A stretch of DNA of 64,000 nucleotides from Nectonema munidae. Lineage: Eukaryota > Nematomorpha > Nectonematoida > Nectonematidae. Each line of letters starts with the position of its first letter. Position 1 is the stretch's first letter. Under the pieces are notes generated by a model that had not been told where the DNA came from, ran no database searches, and saw nothing but the letters and a program-made list of their open reading frames with translations. The stretch lies in contig JAUIRK010000746.1 of assembly GCA_030549495.1 (NCBI GenBank), forward strand, positions 1-64,000, read 5' to 3'. Below are positions 46,201 through 58,528 of this stretch, piece by piece. A program made the translations under genes and the position numbers.

Positions 46201-49200
46201 ACCGTTAGGCTTTTTATCTGTCTTTGATATATATATATATATATTCTCCTTACTCGATTTCCTTGCTCCTGTTTCTTTCATAATGTTTACTATTTTCAAA
46301 GCTTTTCTTTTTCGAATTACCAGCCCCTTTGCCAGACTGTAAGTACAGGAGGCAAAACTGATGTTAATGTGGCCCCTCGACTATAAAAAGGCATAATACA
46401 TTTATATATTTCAAGGAATTGTATTCATTTGTTCCCATCCCTTTAAAATCTCCGATCCATCAACTTATGATTTCGCAGCCCTAATGTCAATTACCACCAT
46501 TAAAATTTGCACCCATAGGCAACAAAGAGTAGTGGATTAGGAGATTTGAAATAGGAGGGAGAGTCGGTATATTATAAACTTTGGGCTATATCGCTGTTTT
46601 TGAGATTTGAGTATTTCAGTGTATGGATGTCATGTCAATATGCATGCAGTTTGTATGTATCAGGGTTGGATCTATTACATTTGTATTGTATCTTAATTGT
46701 ATTTGTAAATCTTAAGTAACCCTTCTTATCATACCTGAGAGGATATCAATAAAAACAATTCAAAATCCAGAGATTAACTGCCTGGAACTCCTTATAAGTC
46801 CTTCGAGTTTGAAAACATATCTTGGTAGTCAGGGAAATAATGGTTGTTTAATTTAATTTTTTCGTTATAATTTGTAATGCTATAGAACCTACATCTCTAA
46901 CTGTCATATGAGCATGTAATAATAAGTAAAGATACAATGGCTTTTGGATTGATGCTTTTAAAGTCAATTTCTTTACTTCTAAATTTTTATTTTAGAAGTC
47001 GAAGACAGGTCCTCCCGAACGTGGAAACTTCAGCAACAAGACAGAGTTCTTGCTTTCCTGCCTCGGCTATTGCATAGGCTTTGGGAATATTTGGCGGTTT
47101 CCATTTCAATGCTATGAAAATGGCGGAGGTATATTTTACTAATTCAACAATCAATTTATCCCGCATTCTAACATCCTCTTTTTACAGGAGCTTTTTTAAT
47201 ACCCTACTTTTTGGCGCTTTTCTTGTGTGGAATGCCGATTTTCGTGCTGGAGTTGAGTCTTGGTCAGTACTCTCAATTGGGACCGCATAAATTATTCGCC
47301 AATATATGTCCCGCATTTGCTGGAGTTGGCTTAGCTATGATCGTTGTCTCCTTTCTCGTAATTCATTTTATTTCATGTTCATAGCAATGAAAAAAGTAAG
47401 ATAAACTTTCTCTACAAAATTAACAAGCCTCAACTAAACGTTATATTTTAAGTAACAAAATTTTTTTTCTTATGCTCATCTTACTTGTAAAATATCAAAA
47501 TATTTTAGCCCAATTGTAAATATTTTAAATTATTTGACAAATTTTTAAGCCATATCTATGAATGGAGCTTTCTCTACTATGTAATAAACGAACATTTTTA
47601 ATAGAATCATGGAACATTATATTTACTCTTTTTTTAATATCTCTACTACTCCAAAATAACATCTATAACATTAAGATTCTCTCTGTGCTTTCTTTTTTCT
47701 GTGAAATGTACTTTTAAAAGATTTGTTGAATTGAAGATGTAGTTCAATAATATTAGAAAGAAATTGTTACAATTAATCGACTTCATAAAAATTCGATCAT
47801 CCTCTTCTTTTTAATACAAACGGGTTTGGGCAAAAATGGAATTCAGGGGAGCAATTTTTTTTAGAAAATATTTCGGCTTTGTATATAAATAAACAAATAT
47901 TATCCTATTTTTACATCCTTGAATATACACTGAAAATATAGGAAAAATTTCAAACTTGGCATAGAGAAAATTGATGAGAGTTGTTTTAAAGAAATATATT
48001 AAAAAAATAGATGTTTTAAACCACTTCATTGGTAGGATGTACTTTCACCAAGTTTATCATCAGCTAAATACAGAGAAAAATAATAATAATAATAATAATT
48101 GAAACAAGTATACATTAAAAAAATATATTCCAACAAGAAAATAACTTTAAATTAAAGAAAATGTCTTTCGTTGACACATACGTTAGGATTTCTATTTGGG
48201 ATAATATAGAAATGGATCTTTTTAAAATTGCATCTATTTGTTCCCTTTAAGACTATTATTAACACGTTCTTCTCCAATCTACTCTTCTCTGTATATTCGA
48301 TACCTTAGAGTTTACAGGGATCGGCAAACCTTTGTGTCCCCGTCGACCCCTTCATAGAACATTTGTCTTCACATCAACCCCCACCCCACAAAGAAATGTT
48401 TCATAAAAGCATGAATCAATGTCAACAATTAAGAGAGAAATAGAAACCAAAAATGTTTCCTATATCCTACATTATACAATGTGTTAAACTATGTTTTAAA
48501 AGAAAAATGAGATTTATTACTACTATAAAGTAAAAAAAGCATTGAATAATTTGGTAAGTTTGTCTATCTTATCGACCCCTAAAGATCTGTTATGGACCCC
48601 CAGGGGTCGATATCGACCACTTTGCCCACCCCTGGTTTAGATGATGCATTTCTAGTTTTGTTTAAATTGTAAATAATATATAATGATTGAAGCTAAAGTG
48701 GGAAATTTTTTAGAAAATGCATGGCAATGCCTTTTTGCATTAGTATAGCGATAAAATTCATTCATCTCATTTTTAAATGACTCAGGCGATTTCCATATTT
48801 CAAGGTGGCTTTATGACAAATTACTTCATGTTGTCTTCTTTTTTTGGCATGAATACTTCTCCATATATGCTTGATAATTTAAATGATTCTTAGACGTGCA
48901 TCTACTTCAACATGATAATGGCATGGGCAACATTTTACATGTGGAACTCCTTCAGAAAAGTAATGCCTTGGGAACACTGCGACAACTCCTGGAACTCCGC
49001 AAACTGTTTCGACACTTTTGAAGCCATGAAATGCTCCACTAACGAAACTTTCTTCAACCAAACCTGCATTCCAAATGACGTATCAACTCTTTTTATTATT
49101 TCTCTATCAAAATTCAAAAACATGCCTTTCCTCTTTGACAAACTTAAGAATGTTTACTGGATTAGCTTAGACTCTGCTCGTTTGATCATGGTTTTCTCTA

Positions 49201-51619
49201 AAAAAAGAGGAAAAAAGACCTGAAAATTAAATGGTAAAGATGAAGAAGTAATTCCATAAACTATACGTTCTTTGCCTACCATCTGTGTCTAGATAAAAGG
49301 TTATCAAAGTTGTCGGTAGCGCAACCCTTTAGTCTCATTAGCATTATTCATGAGAACCTTTGAAAGATTCCTTGTTGAAAATTGTTAAATCCTTCAAATT
49401 TGGATTTACCATGTAAAATCTGTTTTGATTCAAAGAAAAGAAATCGGTTGAATATTATAGAAACAGAGGCTATAAAAGTGAAATTTAAAATAAGTTGTCT
49501 ACCTTGTCTATTATTCAACGCGTTAAGATATCACACGCCTTAAGATTTTCCCTATTTTCATTCAGCAAAGAGCGTATCTCTCACATTAAATGTTCTCCAA
49601 ATAAAATATAACAGTTTGTTTTAAATTATTGTCAAAATACATTTCCACTTTCTTTAACCCTCAAATAACGATACTTATCCTTTTTGAAAATTTAAAAGCG
49701 GAATTTTTTGTTTTGTGCACTTAGGACGATGCATGAAATGTGCTTTTCTTTACTTGATATGATATTCTTATTCATCATTTCTTAAGCCGATGTTTTCAAA
49801 TCACTTTGCACTATCCATATAGCCATCTGTCTTCTACACATGTAGATACAAATACTTTGTCTGTTATAAAAATAATGGTGTGTTCTTTGCAGATAAGGCG
49901 ATCAATGGAAAATGCTTTTCTTTAGTTGAAATGATTCTCTCATTCATCATTTTTTCTGATTTCATTGTGCCTTGTTTTTCAATCAATTTTAAATTTCTGT
50001 CTACACTTGTAAATTTTTTTAACTGTCAATTTGACATTTGTTTGATGCCAATTATAAATAGTTATAACATACAACAAATAATCAGTTTTAAAACATTTAG
50101 AAAATAATAATTCGATAAATAATGCAAAATCTGGAGTTTTAAATTAGTATTCTGATTAGATTGCCATTGTTATTGTTATCGGATTAATTGATTTTTTTGT
50201 GTGAGCACTTTGTACATATAATACTGCTTTAATTTTTATAAGCTGATTTTTGCTCACAATTTCACGTGAAAAATTTACTGAATTGATAAATGGAGGTAGT
50301 TCACAAATAGCGGCAACCAATATCCTTCATTTTACGCCCTCTTTAGTGGTGGCCTACGTTACGTTTCGAAATGCGCATTTTCAAACAGCACTTCTTTTGT
50401 ACCTTGATCGGTTATCGACATATGTCGACTTTACAAAAATGTGAATCGTCTGCGTTTATTAATGCTTTTAAATACAAATCTGCTTTGCATTAGATATCGT
50501 CTGATTATTCTGGTCGATAACGGGTTAACTTATGATATTTAAAAAAGGTATCAAACTTTTGAAAAAAAATATTTGAAACGTAATAACGTAATCAAACATG
50601 ATCTATAAAATTTTTTTGGTTGTTCTTTGCTTTTCGAATAAATGCGGCCAATATTTATTTTTTATATATTATTAATTTAACCCATTAAGTCCCAATGCTC
50701 TCATTTGGGAATATAAGTAATTTCATCTTCGTCTGCTTTTTTCAATGACTTTGAATATTAATCGTCTGCGTTTTTTAGATATCGTCTGATTTCTATGGTA
50801 CAAAATGGGACGCTTAAGGCATGGGTTTTCTATCGTCTGCTTTCTTCTTAATGAGTTTTTATATAAATTAAGCAGACGATTTTTGGACACTGGTGTCCCA
50901 CTGTGCCTGAAAGGGTTTAAGAGACGATTTGAGGAAGATAATTTGGAATGAAATAGTTTGTTGAGCAAAATTCAAAAACATCAAATCACCAAAAGTTATT
51001 TGTCAAAAACTTATCAGTAAGATTACTAAGTTTCATGTATATTTGGTTTGGAACATTTCAATCAGCTATCACTTGCATAATATAGTAAACAGGAATACGG
51101 TAAACAAGTCATTGCTCACTAAAACCTTAAATATGTAAATTCAATCCCACAATCGCCTTCAAAATAAGCAACTAGGCGCCTGCTATTCTTTCTTTGTATG
51201 TAAGTTTTTTAAAAATTTTATTCGAACATTGCAGCAAGATCATTAAAAACTAAACATAATATCTAATACCAAACATATATGTACAATGCATAATAAAATG
51301 ATAGTGAAATATATTCTAATTTAATTTTTCATCCCTTTACCTAATTTTATTGATGGGGGAAATTTTAAATCACATATTAAACCACCACCATAAACACAAA
51401 TAATAATTTGATTTATGTTGTCGTTAGCTAAAGCAAATGTAACACCATTTGCCTTAAACATTGAAAATAAAAGCATCATATTTGATGGCAATGTTAACAT
51501 AGCATTTCCCTAACTTTTCAAAAGAGTGTCCACCACGTGAAGAGAGTTTATCAAAGAGCCTCGTATATATACAGTTCAGAGGAAATGTTCTGGTATGTAA
51601 TCAGTTATTTATACGGAAT

Positions 51620-51653
<34 letters not shown>

Positions 51654-54600
51654 TGGTGTATCTGTGTATATTTGACGCTCACATAATGTTATTACAGTGA
51701 ACAACCAAACATGGACACTGTAGTACAATATATAAAAAGTTTTGTTGATAAAATCACTTCAGCTAGCTTTTTCAAGCTCTAGCTTTTTTACTCCAATATT
51801 GGTGATTAATTTTTCTGCTCGTTACATTCATCCAGGCCATTTTCATCTTTGTTGAAAAAATTATCGCCTTCATGATGATAATTAATATTAGAGGTAACAA
51901 GATAGCTATTTTAATGATTTCAAGGATCCTTTATCCACTAGGTTAAGTGTTATCTACTCCTCTAACTTTTAATTACTTACATTCCTTCTATCATTTATTT
52001 CATCAAGAGCATCATCATGGCCATCACTATCAATATTTGACTCGTTTTGAAAAGTAAAACCGCAAACCAATCTATAATTGTTTTTCACTTACCAAGTCTA
52101 TTTCAACAAAAAATTGCTCATGAAAATATTTTTCAATTAAAAAAAGTTTTTCAAAAATTTCTTTGTTAGAATGAAGTTCTTTTATAAACGGAGATTTAAG
52201 AAAAATTGGTCTAATTTTGAAGGGTCGGATAAAACCTGTTCGTTATTTAGATTTTCACTGTGTATATGTATATTTATATATATCAATGGCGACTCCTCAT
52301 TGTGAACAAGAGATTCATTTTATTTCAATTGCAAAATGTTTATACAAATAAAAGCAAGCAATCTGATGTTTGTTTTTCAAAACTTTCATATATGTGTGGA
52401 ATGTATGTAAGGTGTAGTAGTGTATGAAGGAAATATAGGAAAATACAAGCCTGTTGTGCACCTTTGAACCCGATGTTCTAACATTTTTTGACTTAGTAGA
52501 AATAAATACAGAACAGAATGTTACGCAACTAGCATAATGTTTTTGCTACAATCAACATCAAGCAATCTTTGACATATTTACTTGAAAGTGCATTACACCT
52601 TGATTAAGTGAAGTTTATACACTCTTTTAAATTTTGTAAAATTCCCAGTTTAGCTTATGTTCAGCGTTCGTTTTCTGGTCTTAAACGAATAGGCTATCTC
52701 GAAACGATCGAAGTGAAGAAAGCTTCGAAGCTTAGTCTTAATTTCAATTGAAAAATTGATGTAACAAAGTTCGTTTTCATTTTGCCTTTATTCACAAAAA
52801 TTTTAATGTAAAGTTTATAATTTTTATAAAGAATGTGCAAACTATTGGGAGCCATTCAAAAGAGTGATATGACAAAAAGTTGTAGATTTAAAGTTTATAA
52901 TTTTTATAAAAAATTTGCCAACTATTAGGAGCCGTTCAAAAGAGTCAAAATAACGACAAATTAATAAAGTGGCATAAATTGCAAAATTCAAAAGACTCAC
53001 AAGATAAATGAGTGTTAAAAAATTCACTCACCCAAATTCATTATTTTCTTTTATACTCCAAATAAAAGGAAAGACAACGCAAAATAGTTGCTTACATATA
53101 AATCTAGTTAACGAATGGCTGTGATAAAACATGACGATTCGTTTCTGAAATATATAGTATAGAAAGTACTTTACATCACATTATTAAAATGTAGAAGATT
53201 TCTAATGGAGTCATTGAAGCTCTGAAAAATTTCACTCCTACCTCTCCTGCTGAAAGTTATTTCAACAACCGCATGCTCCAAATATCTGATGGAATTTGGA
53301 ACTTAAATGGCCTGCAGTGGGAACTGGTTCTTGCATTGTTTCTTTGCTGGGTCACCGTCTTTTTCTGCATCATAAAGGGTATTAAAAGTTCTGGCAAAGT
53401 CGTGTACTTTTCAGGTAATTCTCTTTATTCTTTCATTATTATTTGTTAGCTTTTTGCAGTTTCTCTAGTACAAACACGTATAAATAAAAATTCCTATAAA
53501 ACAATTTAAAAATTTTAATCATATGTTTCAAATCATTCACAAATTGTTTATATCACCCAATTTTCCAGTAATATGTATAAAATGGCAGGCGATTCTAAAT
53601 TTATCAAAAGGGTGACACAGTTAAAAAGAGTTAAATCAAAAATGGCAAATCAAAGAGTTCAACGAACTCCAACGATAAATGAGCGACAAAAAATCCAAAG
53701 TTCAAAAGATTAAAAATTTACGTTAAGTAAATCGATGTTTTATATTGTCTTAGAAAATTTATATCCAAATTTCAAATTGTATAAGAACAAATTTTAGCTC
53801 ATGTTTAATTTTTATTTATTTAATTATACAAAACTTAATTTTTTATTGTGTAAAATTTGAAATTGTTAATTATCTACTTTATAACATCTATATTATAAAA
53901 AGACGACACGAACAAAGGTTATATGAATATCTGAAAAATTTAATAAGACTTCAATAATATAACTGACACTAACTGAATAGACTACTCAGTTAAGTGAGAA
54001 TTTACCTATCTGACTAACTCACTTTAACTAAACAAACAAACTAACCGACTAACTGATGGACAGAGTAACTAACTTTTGATTTGTCACCCCTTTGCTTACA
54101 ATTTAATTATGTCACTCTTTTGAGCACTATAAAGAGTGACAAATATAGTCGCTCTTTTGAAAGTAACCTGAACATACATATATATATATATTAGTAGCAT
54201 AACTAATTCCCTGGTAAAGTGTTTGAGTTTTAAAAGTGCTGATTTACACCATCCTCAACGCTGTCTTCTTTTCTTCTTCAACCCATTAATTATAATTTTT
54301 ACTTTTTTGTTGAACACTGTCTCTGTTCAATCGAAAATTTAAAATGAAATTTTTCTCTACATTTACTATATATGATATTATTTCAGGGCGATTTTGTTCT
54401 GATACCCATTTTACTTGATAAATTTAATAAAATTTTATGAACTAATTCATAATTATGAATTATAAAATTACTTTATGAGAAAACATTTACTCTCTACTGT
54501 AGTAAAGTGTTTTCGCCAAACTTATTTTATACATTTAAAACTTTTTAAGCCTTATTCCCATATGTAATGGTCTTCGTTCTGCTGATTCGCGGCGTAACTC

Positions 54601-57600
54601 TTCCTGGAGCTATTGATGGCATCAAATGGTACATAGTTCCAAAATGGGAAAAATTAGCGGAGATAAAAGTCTGGAAGGATGCTATCGTCCAAATATTTTA
54701 TTCACTAGGTCCAGCTTTTGGTAGTTTAATCACTCTAGCAAGTTACAGTCGATACAACAACAACTGTGTCAGGTGAGTTTTCGGATCTTCATTTTGCATG
54801 CGCGCTCGCTCCATTTTCTTCCCTTTTAAAATTTTACAAGTTTCAATCTAATAAAATTAAAGAATATAAATTAACCCTCTAGAATATAATTTATAAATAT
54901 TAAAGTAAATTTTATTTAAAACCTTTATGCTATTTAGAGACTAGTTATTATATAATTGTAGAGAATCTTTTTCTATTATTCTTTAAAAATTTAATTTGAA
55001 ACATAATTATTATTTACTCAATTATATAATACCAAAAATTGGTTTCCAAAATATATATTATTTTTTTTAATTTAAATTCTTAATTTGTTCTAATCTTGTA
55101 TCAATTTTAAAACTCGCTTATTCTCTTTCTATAAATTGGGCCTTTTTCCTTTCTTACGCATACTTTTTTAGAGACGCCATTTTCATCTCTATAACAAATT
55201 GCCTGACAAGTTTGGTGTGTGGATTTGCAATATTCTCTGTCATTGGCTTTATGGCGAAGGAGATGAATACGGATATCAATGAAGTTGTTAAAGATGGGTT
55301 GGGTTTGGCTTTCATCGCGTATCCTACAGCCCTTTCTAGAATTGCTATTCCTCAGTTGTGGAGTGTTCTATTCTTCCTTATGATTTTCTTTATTGGAATA
55401 GATAGTCAGGTATGCATACCTTTTTTCCATCTTTTGTAGTGTTACTTGTTAGCAACTTGACCTTTTCATTTTACACCTTTTTTTAACGTTTCAAATATAT
55501 ATTCCTGGATTGAATCCAAAATTGATCCCTTTCGATCTATTTCCACTTTATATACTCTTTGGGGGTCATTTTAATCGCCCTCTAACATAGAGAAAGAGAA
55601 GGCAGTTGTTAGTTCATATTAATTTTTCGTCATCATACTATCCATTAACACTAGAAAAGCCAATATGTCATATAGAACCCGTAACCTTTTTCAAAAGCAT
55701 TTTTTAGTAGAATTATTTTTAAGACATTAAATATTTAATGAGCATTTAGATGGCCTTTCATGTTCTTCCTATAGAAGCAATTGGTTGGGAAATGTTGATA
55801 ATATTTTACTAATAAACCTGAAAAATATATTACAAGAAACATTATATTGAAAATTATATATGTAAGACAGTTATTTCGATCTATATTTTCTCTATTTCGA
55901 AAATCTTGTGGTAACTTTTTTGCAAAGGCGAGTGGTAATCAGTGTTCTTGTCACGAAATCTTGCTCTCAATGCTTTTGATAGAAAGTTCGGCATCTGAAA
56001 AATCTTTCGAACTAAGCTAAAGTCTCAATAATATTTCTTAAATTTCTTAAGTTATTATTCATTGGTTATAATAAACAAATTAAACAAAAGTTATATTGCG
56101 AAACATCAAGAGGTTGGACACGTGATAACTCTCAATTTTTATTTACCACTAATCAAGTTGATATTTTTTCTTTGAAGATGACAATATAAAATAATATTGT
56201 AATTTTTTTTGTCGTTTTTGTTTTAATTTTGTTATCAATGCCTTTAATGATATTTTGAATACTATATTTTCAGAACCCTCAAACTTTTTCATATTCTCCA
56301 ATATACTCAATTAAATTTCTTTGGAGGTAACTTTCTTTTTCCTTCTGAGTCAACAATATGAAAAAGTTTCAAGTTTTGGAAGTATATTATTAGGATAGAA
56401 ATTAGTGATCGCATCATAACAAAGTTCCATACGATTCCGATTTTTAAAAATATAAAATCTCAATTATCTTTGGTTTAAAATTAAGGAAACATGATGATAA
56501 AATAAACAAAATAAATTGAAAGTTTTTTATGTTTTTATATTCAAGACATATTTTTAAATCCCTCTTAAAAATTAAAAAAAAACGGGATTGACGTATCGTA
56601 AGGTACTGGTGCGATTCGGATTCTGATAATTAAAAAAACACGATGAATAAAATGTTGGACCATGTATGTGATGTGAGATCACATTTTTTTACGAGTATTA
56701 GTAGATTCCTTTAATCTTTTTTTATCCAGTAAGGTATATCGTTCACTTAACTTACATTTAAACCAATCGTTTTTATTGCTTAGTTCGTGATGGTAGAAAC
56801 AGTTCTAACTTATCTCCTAGATAAATATCCAAAACAGGCAAGAAAGCACAAGTCATATGTGGTTTTTGCTTTATGCACCATTTTATTTCTACTCGGCCTA
56901 TTTCAATGCACCAGGAGTGGCTTGTACATCTTCAACCTGATTCAAGACACCGCTGCTGGCTGGGTCTTGCTCGTTATCTGCACCTCTGAATGTCTTATTA
57001 TCGCTTACGTCTACGGAGCTGCTAACTTCAAAAGTAATAACATCTACTGTTTCCTTTTATTTCGAGTAGGGAATCTCTTTGATTCTGAGATTAAAATCTA
57101 ATTCAATCTTTATGTAATGGATGAATTAACTTTTAATTTGTACTCTTAGAGAAAAATGTGTATTGACCCTTTTGTCATTCAACCGTTATTTTTAAATCGC
57201 GTAGACGATTTTTTGATTATGAAGATGAAATCAGTCAATATCTGTATTTTCTGAAATCAAATCAGTTATGGTATATACAGGCCCGTAACTAAGGTATTTT
57301 TATGAGGAGCTAAAATTAAAAAATTATTACGAATACGTTATCAAAATCTTTATGTCTCACTCATCTTCAAAGTCTTCTTAAGAAAAGTGAAAGAAATGTG
57401 CTAAATTAGTGTAAATTGACAAAATAATTCTGATTTGATGTAAATATTTTCTATTTAAAGATTTTAGGGGGTGAAGAGCCCGCTTTGGTCTGCATATATA
57501 TATATATAATATATATCATGTTTTCAGAACTTTTGACTATTGAATTCATAAAATTTGTTTAGAAAATATTGTACTTTACATCCTTTATCATCTTCTCTAA

Positions 57601-58528
57601 TTAATTTTAGAAGATATTGAATTTATGATTGGCAGAAGAATCAGTCCTTGGTGGGCTTTTAACTGGAAATATGTGACGCCTGCAATGCTAATATCAATTC
57701 TAGTTATTGTGCTGATTGACCTAACTCCTATTTCATATGGAGCTTATGCGTATCCACAATCTGCTAACAATGTCGGCTACTTTTTATCAGCTGCGTCAAG
57801 TAAGCGATATTTATGTCCACACTTTTTCAATTTATACCCTTCCTCATAGCATGTTTTATTTAATTTTTGGATACACGGTTTTACATTTTAAAATTTAAAT
57901 ATTCTATTTTGAGCAATCTCCATTGGTACACACTTTCATTTTTTCTGAACCTCTGCTCGCCATAATCACACATTTTTGAGTTGAACTTACTTGTTAAATT
58001 CGAGGAACCCTTATCAACGCTAGAAACGTGATCAATGCAGTTTGCCAAAATAGTTTATTTTAATGAATATTTTTTACTTTTTATACATGATGCATATGTT
58101 CTCCTTACAAATATACGAAACCATAATCTTTTGCGCATATAGTAATGTTTATTCCTCTCTACTTCATTCTGAGCTTTATCAGACTAATCTGCTACAAGAA
58201 GTTTACCCTGAAGGCAGTTAAGGATTTATTTCGACCAACGCAACGCTGGTATGAGTGTGTCAAATTTACGGATGTTAATGACGACGATGACAACGATAGC
58301 ATTGAATTGAAACGGCAAAAGTCTTTGATCAAGACACCCAACAATTTGTGTCTAAATTGCTCCAATAACTCCAACAAACTCTCCTACTGCCTCAACCCCA
58401 CCTCTGACGAACACAACCGCACTGATCAAGCTGGAAAGGATTCCTCTCGTTTTTGCTGTTGTGTGATTCGTGATGATAAAAGATCAAAGACGTCAGCAAA
58501 ACAAAATCACGAAATTTGCAGGCGGTAA
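43232..58528 (+). CDS. Na+/Cl- coupled neurotransmitter/amino-acid transporter, SLC6 family, complete
   Basis: A 12-TM plasma-membrane symporter driven by Na+ and Cl-. Exons: 43232-43261 (tentative), 46996-47128, 47188-47357, 48894-49079, 53195-53414, 54550-54772, 55172-55409, 56784-57033, 57611-57799, 58143-58528. The sum is 2025 nt, 674 aa, all GT-AG with phases in register. TM1 has [20 protein letters not shown]. Extracellular loop 2 has the conserved disulfide pair ([10 protein letters not shown]) and N-glycosylation sites (NET, NQT). TM6 is [19 protein letters not shown]. Residues matching the chloride site of human SERT are kept: Tyr61, the Gln and Ser of QIFYS, and the Asn and Ser of TNCLTS. 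TM1 has Gly (YCIGFGN) where monoamine carriers have Asp, so glycine-, GABA- or proline-type amino acids are likelier substrates. The cytosolic tail, from about residue 567, is Asp/Ser-rich and then Cys-rich (FCCCVIRDD). The exact substrate is not decidable. Confidence 0.93.
43543..43925. mobile_element. Non-autonomous hAT element (383 bp) with exact target duplication
   Basis: The ends are CAGGGGCCGGGAACC and the inverse of CAGGGGTCGGGAACC, flanked by identical GATTAGAC at 43535-43542 and 43926-43933. Subterminal GGCTAAAAGAGCC and GGCTCGCGAGCC are characteristic. It lies in SLC6 intron 1. Confidence 0.92.
44482..44650 (+). mobile_element. tRNA-derived SINE in SLC6 intron 1
   Basis: A tRNA-like head at 44494-44553 has an A-box-like TTAGATACAGGG and a B box GGTTCGATCC (44533-44542). 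GGTTGGT at its start can pair loosely with CAAACC at its end. A body of about 95 bp follows. ATTTTGG at 44475-44481 and 44651-44657 could be a short target duplication. The body does not clearly match the SINE at 8853, so it may be a second family. Confidence 0.55.
44658..46995. other. Remainder of SLC6 intron 1
   Basis: It contains one hAT-like right terminus at 45381-45406 (reverse complement CAGGGCTTCTGAACC) followed by ATCTAGAT, but no matching left end. It also contains a GCCCC-type repeat copy at 46321-46392. Open frames at 45539-45833 on both strands have no recognisable motif. Confidence 0.45.
46321..46392 (+). repeat. GCCCC-type repeat, short copy
   Basis: CCAGCCCCTTTGCCAGACTG, AAGTACAGGAGGCAAAACTG and ATGTTAATG match the first 70 bp of 36092-36235 in direct orientation. 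It shows that this repeat occurs singly as well as in the inverted pair. Confidence 0.6.
48315..48634. mobile_element. Non-autonomous hAT (Charlie-like) element, 320 bp
   Basis: The ends are CAGGGATCGGCAAACC and the inverse of CAGGGGTGGGCAAAG, with subterminal GTCGACCCC and ATCGACCCC blocks in inverted order. The right flank GTTTAGAT fits the hAT-Charlie target consensus NTCTAGAN apart from one base; the left flank does not duplicate it. It lies in SLC6 intron 3. Confidence 0.8.
50443..50524. mobile_element. piggyBac-like miniature element, right-end fragment
   Basis: AATCGTCTGCGTTTATTAAT and ATTAGATATCGTCTGATTAT, then TCGATAACGGG before TTAA at 50525-50528. It matches the right part of 39109-39218. 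The left end is lost or unrecognisable. Confidence 0.45.
50681..50916. mobile_element. piggyBac-like miniature element (236 bp)
   Basis: It is flanked by TTAA at 50677-50680 and 50917-50920, starts CCCATTAAGTCCCAATG and ends with the inverse of ACCCTTTCAGGCACAGTGG. It carries several TCGTCTGC or GCAGACGA motifs and shares its first half with 19467-19594, but has an extra 100 bp. Probably a longer family member. Confidence 0.8.
51621..51650. repeat. (AT)n microsatellite
   Basis: Fifteen or so perfect AT dinucleotides. A similar but shorter tract lies at about 27615-27637. Confidence 0.95.
52811..52945. repeat. 80-bp tandem duplication in SLC6 intron 4
   Basis: AAGTTTATAATTTTTATAAA, then CAAACTATTGGGAGCC-type sequence and TTCAAAAGAGT, occurs at 52811-52865 and, 80 bp later, at 52891-52945 with a few differences. 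It is a simple local duplication. Confidence 0.8.

Larger units (their letters stand above)
49080..53194. other. SLC6 intron 4 (4.1 kb) with repeats
   Basis: No coding exon beyond those assigned. It holds piggyBac-like miniature sequences (about 50443-50524 and 50681-50916), an (AT)n tract and an 80-bp tandem duplication, each listed separately. Short open frames such as 49880-50107 have no motif. Confidence 0.5.

Noticed and set aside
48912-49223. Extension of SLC6 exon 4 to the end of its open frame
   Set aside because: A donor GTATCA at 49080 in phase 0 joins correctly to exon 5. The extension has no resemblance to SLC6 loops and ends in a stop before TM3 would be completed by later exons.
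57279-57510. Possible hAT-like terminus (CAGGCCCGTAACTAAGG) in SLC6 intron 8
   Set aside because: No inverted partner or target duplication was found on the right; the resemblance to a known end type alone is too weak.
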